In this document: positions 1-7,200 of the stretch, one piece after another
Position numbering within the stretch: the stretch's first letter is position 1
Layout of the letters: each line of letters starts with the position of its first letter
From: an uncultured Blautia sp.
Lineage (GTDB): Bacteria > Bacillota > Clostridia > Lachnospirales > Lachnospiraceae
Assembly (NCBI GenBank): GCA_900547685.1
Contig: URHS01000061.1
Span: 1-12,772 of the forward strand
DNA: 12,772 nt
Reading direction: 5' to 3'
Notes under the pieces: generated by a model
Seen by the model: the letters and a program-made list of their open reading frames with translations, nothing else
Told to the model about the DNA's origin: nothing
Database searches by the model: none
Made by a program: the position numbers and the translations under genes

Positions 1-25
1 TAGGGCTATGCCCGAAACTGAAAAA

Positions 26-60
26 CCACCCGCTAGGCGGGTGGATATTTATTATTTTAT
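26..60 (+). terminator. Strong hairpin upstream of cysE (terminator or mobile-element end)
   Basis: CCACCCGC (26-33) pairs perfectly with GCGGGTGG (37-44) around a TAG loop, and a T/A-rich stretch with only short T runs follows. A smaller hairpin, GGGC-TAT-GCCC (3-13), lies just upstream. The GC-rich stem in an AT-rich setting would suit a terminator for a gene left of the window, but the tail is not a clean T tract. Two adjacent hairpins are also typical of IS200/IS605 ends and REP-like repeats, so the terminator reading is only one option. Confidence 0.45.
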
Positions 61-76
61 AGAAAGGGCGTGAAAT

Positions 77-820
77 ATGGGATTTATCGATCATATAAAA
101 GAAGAGTTTCAGGTTATCAGGGAACGGGATCCTGCAATTAAGACACCGCTGGAAGTTTTGCTGTATCCCAGTTTTCGTGTTATGATACAATATAGACGGG
201 CTCATAAATTATATAAAAAAGGTCATTTCTTTTTGGCACGTTGGGTATCTCAGCGTGCTGCAAGAAAAACAGGAATTGAAATTCATCCGGGAGCTCAGAT
301 TGGAAAAGGATTATTCATTGACCATGGTTCAGGGGTGATTATTGGAGAAACAGCTATTATTGGTGATAATGTGACTCTATATCAGGGAGTTACTTTAGGC
401 GGTACCGGAAAGGAAACGGGAAAACGTCATCCTACTTTAAAGAATAATGTTATGGTAAGCGCCGGTGCAAAAATTTTAGGTTCTTTTACAATTGGGGAAA
501 ATTCTAAAATTGGTGCGGGAAGTGTGGTTTTGGAAGAAGTTCCTCCAAATTGTACTGTAGTAGGAGTACCAGGGCGCGTGGTGAAAAAAGGAAATCAGAA
601 AGTGCCAAGAAGTGACATGGATCAAATCCACCTTCCGGACCCTACTTTAGAAGATATTCATAAGCTGCAGCAGGAAAATGACAGACTGCGTTCTGAATTA
701 CAGCGTATGGGTTATGAATTAAATGATATGAAAGAAAGAGAAGCACAATGTCGCCGGGCAAGAGCTTTAGAGGCAAAAGAAAGAAGACAGGAGGAAAAAA
801 GAGAATATGAGAATTTATAA
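77..820 (+). CDS. cysE: Serine O-acetyltransferase
   Basis: CysE acetylates L-serine with acetyl-CoA to O-acetylserine, the precursor for cysteine synthesis, in the cytosol. Residues 1-65 form the short helical N-terminal domain usual in Firmicutes. Residues 66-172 are a left-handed beta-helix of hexapeptide repeats. The catalytic His is H83 in the Asp-His-Gly motif (82-84). E68 stands where the E. coli enzyme has its partner Asp. The Gly-Gly-Thr-Gly loop (108-111) and Arg-His-Pro (117-119) are substrate/CoA-site motifs. Residues 190-247 form a charged, coiled-coil-like tail rich in Glu, Arg and Lys; at 247 aa the protein is about 30 residues longer than the Bacillus subtilis one. The start follows an AAAGGG site at 63-68. 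The tail overlaps cysS by 14 bases, which suggests translational coupling. A cysteine-responsive T-box might lie upstream, outside the window; none is seen in the 76 bases shown. Confidence 0.95.
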   Translation: MGFIDHIKEEFQVIRERDPAIKTPLEVLLYPSFRVMIQYRRAHKLYKKGHFFLARWVSQRAARKTGIEIHPGAQIGKGLFIDHGSGVIIGETAIIGDNVTLYQGVTLGGTGKETGKRHPTLKNNVMVSAGAKILGSFTIGENSKIGAGSVVLEEVPPNCTVVGVPGRVVKKGNQKVPRSDMDQIHLPDPTLEDIHKLQQENDRLRSELQRMGYELNDMKEREAQCRRARALEAKERRQEEKREYENL

Positions 821-2213
821 CACATTGACAAAAAAGAAAGAAGAATTTATTCCTTTAGAAGAGGGAAAAGTAAAGATGTATGTCTGTGGACCTACGGTTT
901 ATAATTTTATTCATATCGGAAATGCAAGACCGATGATCGTATTTGATACAGTGCGCCGTTATATGGAATACAAAGGATACGAAGTGAATTATGTATCTAA
1001 CTTTACAGATGTAGATGATAAAATTATAGCAAAGGCTGTAGAAGAAGGCGTAAGCGCCGATGAAATTTCCAGTCGTTATATTAAAGAATGCCAGAAAGAT
1101 ATGGCTGATATGAATGTAAAACCGGCAACCACTCATCCTTTGGCAACACAGGAAATTGATGGAATGATTGACATGATACAGACTTTAATGGATAAAGGAT
1201 TTGCTTATGAAGTAAATGGTACGGTATATTTCCGTGTGAAAAATTTTAAAGAATATGGAAAACTGTCTCATAAAAATCTGGAAGATTTACAGTCCGGCTT
1301 TCGTTCCTTACAGGTTTCAGGAGAAAATCAGAAAGAAGATCCATTAGATTTTGTGCTTTGGAAACCGAAAAAAGAAGGAGAACCTTTCTGGGTATCACCA
1401 TGGAGTGAAGGTCGTCCGGGTTGGCATATCGAATGTTCTGTTATGTCTAAAAAATATCTGGGTGAAGAAATTGATATCCATGCAGGTGGTGAGGATCTTG
1501 TTTTCCCGCATCACGAAAATGAAATTGCTCAGTCTGAATGCTGCAATGGTAAACAGTTTGCAAGATATTGGATGCATAATGCATTTTTAAATATTGATAA
1601 TCGTAAAATGTCAAAATCTTTGGGTAACTTTTTTACGGTAAGAGAAATTGGAGAAAAATATGATTTGCAGGTGCTTCGTTTCTTTATGTTAAATGCACAT
1701 TACAGAAGTCCGTTGAACTTCAGCGCAGAATTAATGGAAGCTTCTAAAAATTCTCTGGAAAGAATTATTACTTGTGTAGAGCAGTTAAAACACCTGTTAG
1801 AAACAGCACAAAAAGCAGAAATGACAGAAACAGAAAAAGCATTAGAAGCAGAAGTATTGGAATATGTAAAAAAATACGAAAATTCTATGGAAGATGATTT
1901 TAATACTGCAGATGCCATCGCAGCTATTTTTGAGCTGGTAAAATTCGCAAATACAAAAGCCAACGAGAATAGTACATCTGCTTTTGTGCAGTATCTTTTT
2001 GATACTATTGTACATTTAAGTGATGTATTAGGTCTGATTGTGAATAAAGTGGCAGAAATTTTAGATAAAGAAATTGAAAAGCTCATTGAAGAACGACAGA
2101 CAGCAAGAAAAGAGAAAAACTTTAAAAGAGCAGATGAAATCAGAGATGAACTGGCTGCTATGGGAATTATCTTAAAAGACACAAGAGAGGGTGTACAATG
2201 GAAGCGAGCTTAA
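807..2213 (+). CDS. cysS: Cysteinyl-tRNA synthetase
   Basis: This class I aminoacyl-tRNA synthetase attaches cysteine to tRNA-Cys. The 468-residue length is normal. Visible signatures are CGPT at 27-30, the HIGH-type motif as HIGN at 36-39, and KMSKS at 267-271. The expected zinc ligands are all present: C27, C210, H235 and E239. Residues from about 300 are the helical DALR/anticodon-binding part, ending in the family's usual charged helix with an Arg-Ala-Asp-Glu-Ile segment (441-445). AGGAGG at 789-794, inside cysE, fixes the start. The gene overlaps cysE by 14 bases upstream and mrnC by 16 bases downstream, so it sits inside one operon. Pairing cysE with cysS couples cysteine supply to tRNA charging, the same arrangement as in Bacillus. 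Confidence 0.97.
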   Translation: MRIYNTLTKKKEEFIPLEEGKVKMYVCGPTVYNFIHIGNARPMIVFDTVRRYMEYKGYEVNYVSNFTDVDDKIIAKAVEEGVSADEISSRYIKECQKDMADMNVKPATTHPLATQEIDGMIDMIQTLMDKGFAYEVNGTVYFRVKNFKEYGKLSHKNLEDLQSGFRSLQVSGENQKEDPLDFVLWKPKKEGEPFWVSPWSEGRPGWHIECSVMSKKYLGEEIDIHAGGEDLVFPHHENEIAQSECCNGKQFARYWMHNAFLNIDNRKMSKSLGNFFTVREIGEKYDLQVLRFFMLNAHYRSPLNFSAELMEASKNSLERIITCVEQLKHLLETAQKAEMTETEKALEAEVLEYVKKYENSMEDDFNTADAIAAIFELVKFANTKANENSTSAFVQYLFDTIVHLSDVLGLIVNKVAEILDKEIEKLIEERQTARKEKNFKRADEIRDELAAMGIILKDTREGVQWKRA

Positions 2214-2632
2214 AGAAATTCAAGGAGCTGTTTGAACTGGAGAATACGGATATCAGAACCTATTCTCCTTTGACCCTTGCTTATATTGGCGATGCTATTT
2301 ACGAGCTGGTTATCCGTACCATTTTAGTGGAGAAAGGAAATACGCAGGTGAATAAACTGCATCAAAGAGCCAGCAAATTAGTAAAAGCATCTGCTCAGTC
2401 AGCGATTATTGAAAAATTGAAGCCACATCTTACAGACGAGGAAATGGGTGTTTTTAAAAGAGGAAGAAATGCAAAATCTTTTACAATGGCAAAAAATGCC
2501 AGTATGTCGGATTATAGAAGAGCTACGGGATTTGAAGCGTTGATGGGATATTTGTATTTGACAGAACAGTGGGACAGAATGTTGGAATTGATAAAAATAG
2601 GAATTACAGAAGGAGAAGAGGATGGAGAATAA
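2198..2632 (+). CDS. mrnC: Mini-ribonuclease III (23S rRNA maturation)
   Basis: MrnC is an RNase III-type nuclease without the double-stranded-RNA-binding domain. In Bacillus it trims the 5' and 3' ends of 23S rRNA, acting as a dimer. The 144-residue size fits. The first catalytic signature is Gly-Asp-Ala-Ile-Tyr-Glu at 31-36, with D32 as the expected metal ligand; the second is around E113 in Gly-Phe-Glu-Ala-Leu-Met-Gly. A conserved Arg-Gly-Arg-Asn segment lies at 88-91. The start overlaps the end of cysS by 16 bases behind a GAGAGGG site (2185-2191). The end overlaps rlmB by 11 bases. The position between cysS and rlmB matches the Bacillus order and supports the call. Confidence 0.94.
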   Translation: MEASLKKFKELFELENTDIRTYSPLTLAYIGDAIYELVIRTILVEKGNTQVNKLHQRASKLVKASAQSAIIEKLKPHLTDEEMGVFKRGRNAKSFTMAKNASMSDYRRATGFEALMGYLYLTEQWDRMLELIKIGITEGEEDGE

Positions 2633-3371
2633 ATTCCAGGAAACAAAGGTAGAAGGCAGAAATGCGGTTTTAGAAGCGTTTCGTTCCGGAAAATCTGTGG
2701 ATAAATTATTTGTTCTGGAAAAATGCGAGGATGGTCCTGTACGCACCATTTTGCGCGAGGCAAAGAAGCATGATACCATGATTAAATATGTGAAAAAAGA
2801 AAGACTGGATCAATTGTCTGAGACAGGCAAACATCAAGGTGTCATAGCTATGACTGCAGCATATAATTATGCAGAAGTAGAAGATATTCTGGAAGCGGCA
2901 AGAGAAAAGGGAGAACCGCCTTTTTTGGTATTGCTGGATAATATTGAAGATCCCCACAATTTGGGAGCAATTATTCGTACAGCTAATCTGGCGGGAGCTC
3001 ATGGCGTGATTATTCCAAAGAACAGAGCTGTGGGATTGACTGCAACGGTTGCAAGAACTTCTGCAGGGGCATTAAATTATACGCCTGTTGCAAAAGTTAC
3101 GAATCTTGCAAGAACCATTGAAAACTTGAAAAAAGAAGGGATTTGGTTTGTGTGTGCAGATATGGGTGGTACACAGATGTATGACCTTGATTTAAAAGGT
3201 GCGATTGGATTGGTTATCGGCAATGAAGGAGACGGCGTGTCAAAATTAGTGCGGGAAAAATGTGACTTTATCGCATCTATACCAATGCAGGGAAATATTG
3301 ATTCTTTAAATGCGTCTGTAGCTGCAGGAGTGTTGGCTTATGAAATTGTAAGACAGAGAATGGGAAAATAA
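2622..3371 (+). CDS. rlmB: 23S rRNA (guanosine-2'-O-)-methyltransferase, RlmB/TrmH (SPOUT) family
   Basis: This is a knotted SPOUT-class methyltransferase that uses S-adenosylmethionine to methylate a ribose 2'-OH; the RlmB group modifies G2251 (E. coli numbering) in the 23S peptidyl-transferase loop. Residues 8-80 form the small L30e-like substrate-binding domain, starting with the family's Val-Glu-Gly-Arg-Asn-Ala-Val (10-16). The catalytic domain follows from about 100. Motif 1 is around N113 and R119 (Asp-Pro-His-Asn-Leu-Gly...Arg-Thr-Ala). Motif 2 is Gly-Asn-Glu-Gly-Asp-Gly-Val (200-206). Motif 3 is Ile-Pro-Met...Ser-Leu-Asn (220-230), with N230. AGGAG at 2611-2615, inside mrnC, places the start. 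Members of this family cannot always be told apart by substrate; the neighbourhood (mrnC, sigH) favours the RlmB/YacO type. Confidence 0.92.
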   Translation: MENKFQETKVEGRNAVLEAFRSGKSVDKLFVLEKCEDGPVRTILREAKKHDTMIKYVKKERLDQLSETGKHQGVIAMTAAYNYAEVEDILEAAREKGEPPFLVLLDNIEDPHNLGAIIRTANLAGAHGVIIPKNRAVGLTATVARTSAGALNYTPVAKVTNLARTIENLKKEGIWFVCADMGGTQMYDLDLKGAIGLVIGNEGDGVSKLVREKCDFIASIPMQGNIDSLNASVAAGVLAYEIVRQRMGK

Positions 3372-3386
3372 TACAGGAATTCATTT

Positions 3387-3971
3387 ATGAAGGAATATGA
3401 AAATTTAAAAGATGAGGAACTTTTTGAACTTTTATGGGAAGGGCAGGAAGGTTTGGAAGACTATCTTATTAACAAATATAAGGGAATGGTATTAAAAAAA
3501 GCACATGCTATGTTTCTCATTGGGGGAGAACAGGAAGATTTAATTCAGGAAGGAATGATTGGACTGTTCAAAGCAGTTCGGGGCTATCGTCCTGATAAGA
3601 ATGCTTCTTTTTCTACATTTGCCAATCTGTGTATAGAAAGGCAAATGTATAAAGCAATTGAAATTTCAGGCAGACAAAAGCATAAGCCTTTGAACTCTTA
3701 TATTTCTTTGAGTGAAATGGAAGGACCGCTGTATAATGCAGAAGATGTTACGCAGCAAAATCCGGAAGAAATTGTGATTGGGAAAGAAAATGTCAATATT
3801 ATGATGGAGGATATCAAAAAGCGTTTAAGTCCTTTTGAAAATCAAGTATTAGATGCTTATCTGGATGGAGCAGATTATCTTCAGATTGCAGAAATGACGG
3901 GAAAGCAGCCGAAATCTATTGACAACGCACTACAGAGAATACGAAATAAAATTCATGGAATGAAATGGTAA
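3387..3971 (+). CDS. sigH: RNA polymerase sigma factor SigH (Spo0H type)
   Basis: SigH is the transition-state sigma factor that in Bacillus drives early sporulation and stationary-phase genes. At 194 residues it is somewhat shorter than the Bacillus protein (218). Region 2 spans about 26-95: the core-binding stretch Asp-Leu-Ile-Gln-Glu-Gly-Met-Ile-Gly-Leu is at 51-60, and the -10 recognition helix lies around 75-95. The family-specific Arg-Gln-Lys-His-Lys-Pro-Leu-Asn-Ser-Tyr is at 96-105. Region 4, with its helix-turn-helix, spans about 147-190 and contains the SigH signature Lys-Ser-Ile-Asp-Asn-Ala-Leu-Gln-Arg (176-184). The gene starts 15 bases after rlmB behind a CAGGAA site (3374-3379), so it is probably co-transcribed with it. 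The Bacillus gene yacP (rae1) that normally lies between rlmB and sigH is absent here. Confidence 0.94.
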   Translation: MKEYENLKDEELFELLWEGQEGLEDYLINKYKGMVLKKAHAMFLIGGEQEDLIQEGMIGLFKAVRGYRPDKNASFSTFANLCIERQMYKAIEISGRQKHKPLNSYISLSEMEGPLYNAEDVTQQNPEEIVIGKENVNIMMEDIKKRLSPFENQVLDAYLDGADYLQIAEMTGKQPKSIDNALQRIRNKIHGMKW

Positions 3972-3985
3972 AATATAAAAAGACT

Positions 3986-4034
3986 GTTGTATGAAAGATA
4001 TTAAAATTGATATGTTTCATACAACGTTTTTTTT
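3986..4034 (+). terminator. Rho-independent terminator after sigH
   Basis: GTTGTATGAAA (3986-3996) pairs perfectly over 11 bp with TTTCATACAAC (4015-4025). After one G-G mismatch, further short pairing closes the loop. Eight T residues follow at 4027-4034. This should end the cysE-sigH operon and insulate the fucosidase gene. Confidence 0.9.
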
Positions 4035-4260
4035 ATTGTAAAATATTTGTATAGAAAATAGTCTATTTAAACGAATAATACATATAAAAATTAAAAAAAA
4101 TAAACGTAATGTACATGGTAGAAAAATAAAAATAGTTAAAGTGCACAAAAAAAGTGGAAAAGTATAAAAAAATAAGTTGAAAATGCAAATCATTCAAAGG
4201 TGAGCAGATATATACTTAGAAAAGTATTCACTTTATTGAAATACCAGAAAGGGGAAAGGT
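4035..4260 (+). promoter_or_regulatory. AT-rich upstream region of the fucosidase gene; promoter not resolved
   Basis: The space between the sigH terminator and the fucosidase start is very AT-rich and holds no coding sequence I can support. Candidate pieces are TTGAAA at 4177-4182, TATATA at 4209-4214 and TATACT at 4211-4216, but the spacing (26-28 bases) is wrong for a housekeeping promoter. An activator-dependent promoter with a poor -35 box is possible. No convincing catabolite-repression (cre) site was found. The ribosome binding site is the G-rich AAAGGGG at 4248-4254, just before the ATG. Confidence 0.4.
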
Positions 4261-7200
4261 ATGAAGAAAAAAATTTTTAAAAAAGCTTTTGCAGGGTTGT
4301 GTACAGTTGCAATAGCTGTGTCTTCTGTTCCGGTATCCGTACAGGCAGAACAGAGAAAAACCTTACGGAGTGAAAGTGACTTGCGCCTTTGGTATGATGA
4401 ACCTGCTTCAAAAGGGAAAAACATTTTAAATGGCGGAAGTTTTGGGACAACAGCGGAAGATAATACATGGCAGCAGCAGACTCTTCCTATCGGCAATAGT
4501 TTTATGGGTGCAAATGTCTATGGAGAAGTTGGACAGGAAAGGCTGACGTTTAATCAGAAAACACTCTGGAATGGTGGACCAAGTGAAAGTCGTTCGGATT
4601 ATGATGGAGGAAATAAAGAAATTGCTGATAACGGTCAGAAAATGTCCGATGTGTACAAGGAAATTATTGAATTGTATAAAGAAGGAAATGATGCACAAGC
4701 TAATGAACTTGCAAAAAAACTTACAGGGGAAGTCAGCGGATATGGAGCATATCAGTCATGGGGTGATATTTATGTGGATTTCGGCTTTCAGGAAGAAAAT
4801 GCAGAAAATTATGTTCGTGATTTAAATCTGGAAAATGCAGTGGCATCTGTAGATTTTGATTATCAGGATACCAAGATGCACAGAGAATATTTCATCAGTT
4901 ATCCGGATAATGTATTAGCTATGAAATTTACTGCACAGGGGGACAAAAAACTGGAATTTGATATTTCTTTCCCTGTAGACAATGCAGAAGGTGTTACAAA
5001 TAGAAAGCTAGGTAAATCTGTAAAAACTATAGTTGAAGATGATATGATTACTGTATCAGGTGAAATGCAGGACAACCAGTTAAAGCTGAACGGAAAATTA
5101 AAAGTAGAAACAGAAGGCGGGAAAGTGCAGGAGAAAGATGGAGAAAAACTCCACGTATCCGGTGCATCAGAAGCTGTAGTCTATGTTTCGGCAGATACAG
5201 ATTATCTGAATAAATACCCTGATTATCGCACAGGCGAAACTGCACAGGAGTTGGACACAAGTGTAGAAAAAACTGTAAATCAGGCAAGTAAAAAAGGATA
5301 TGACAAAGTAAAGGAAGATCATATTAAGGATTATTCTGATATTTTTTCGCGTGTACAGTTAGATTTGGGACAAAGTATTCCAAAGAAAACAACAGATATT
5401 TTGTTGAATGATTATAATGCAGGAAAAAATACAGAGGCAGAAAATCGTGCATTAGAAGTATTATTGTTCCAGTATGGAAGATATTTAACTATTGCTTCTT
5501 CCAGAGCGGGAGATTTGCCTTCTAATTTGCAGGGGGTATGGCAAAATCGTGTAGGAGATCATAATCGAATTCCTTGGGCATCTGACTATCACATGAATGT
5601 TAATCTGCAGATGAACTACTGGCCGACTTATTCTACCAATATGGCAGAATGTGCTACTCCTTTGATTGATTATATTAATTCGCTTGTGGAACCGGGAAAA
5701 GTAACGGCAAAAACTTATTTTGGTGTAGAAAATGGAGGGTTCACAGCTCATACTCAGAATACACCATTTGGATGGACTTGCCCAGGTTGGGATTTTAGTT
5801 GGGGCTGGTCACCGGCAGCACTTCCCTGGATTTTACAAAATTGCTGGGAATACTATGAATATACAGGTGATGTAAAATACATGGAAGAGCATATTTATCC
5901 AATGTTAAAGGAAGCAGCTCTTTTGTATGACCAGATTTTAATTGAAGATAAAAAGACAGGCAGACTTGTTTCAGCGCCTGCTTATTCACCGGAACATGGA
6001 CCTGTTACTGCAGGGAATACTTATGAACAGTCCTTAATTTGGCAGTTGTATGAAGATGCAGCTACAGCAGCAGAGATATTAGGCAAGGATGAAAATAAAG
6101 CGAAAGAATGGCGGCAAAGACAGGAAAAATTAAGACCTATTGAAATCGGTGATAGTGGACAGATTAAAGAATGGTATACAGAAACTACTTTGGGAAGCAT
6201 GGGAGAAAAGGGACATAGACATATGTCTCATTTACTGGGACTGTTTCCGGGAGACTTGATTTCCGTAGATAATGCAGACTATATGGATGCAGCCGTTGTA
6301 TCTCTGAAAGAAAGAGGAGAGAAGAGTACTGGTTGGGGAATGGGCCAGAGAATTAATGCGTGGGCGAGAACAGGAGATGGAAATCAGGCGCACAAACTTA
6401 TCAAAAATCTGTTCCATGATGGTATTTATCCAAACCTTTGGGATACACATACACCATTCCAGATTGACGGAAACTTTGGTATGACATCCGGTGTGTCGGA
6501 AATGTTGATGCAAAGTAACATGGGCTATATTAATATGCTGCCTTCTCTGCCGGATGTATGGGCAAATGGAAGTGTAAAAGGACTTGTTGCAAGGGGAAAT
6601 TTTGAAGTCGGAATGAAATGGGCAGATAAAAATCTGATTGAGGCATCTGTTTTATCCAGAAACGGAGGAACTGCAACCGTTCAGGCGAAAAATGCTTCTT
6701 TGGCAACTGTTTTTGATGAAAATGGAAATCCTGTAGAGTTAAATATTCTTACAGGGGATCGTATTTCTTTTGAAACGGAAAAAGGAAAAACTTATACAAT
6801 CAAAAATATTCCACAAGGGGTGAAAGCACCTACTGGTCTTACAGCAGAACGTTTAGATGATCAGAATGTGGAGTTGACATGGGATGCTGCAGAGGTAGAA
6901 GGAATTAGTTTCAATGTATATCGTAAAGTAGGAAACGGAGATGTACAGTTAATTGCAAGTAATGTGGAAACAAATTCTTATAAAGATATAACAGCATACG
7001 AAAAACTGGGAACTATGAAATATCAGATTACCGCTTTGCTTTCCGGCATGGAGTCTGAGAAAACAGAATTTATTACTATAAAAGACAAGGGTGTATCGGC
7101 AGGCATGATTGACGATACAGACAGTCATATCATCTATGAAGGTGCATGGGGTGACTGGAAAGAAGATGTAAATTATAATGGTACAGTTAAGTATTTGAAT

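Noticed and set aside
1700..2182. Reverse-strand frame of 160 codons inside cysS
   Set aside because: It lies wholly within a well-supported synthetase gene and its product is a Ser/Phe-rich shadow without recognisable motifs.
4098..4112. Possible cre (CcpA) site around TAAACGTAAT
   Set aside because: Three of the fixed consensus positions do not match and the site is only weakly symmetric.
4177..4216. TTGAAA with TATATA/TATACT as a fucosidase promoter
   Set aside because: The spacing is 26-28 bases, far from the usable 16-18 range for a housekeeping sigma factor.
4294..4305. Lipoprotein signal at C14 of the fucosidase
   Set aside because: The residues before the Cys (Ala-Gly-Leu) do not fit a lipobox, and a clear signal peptidase I site follows at residue 29.
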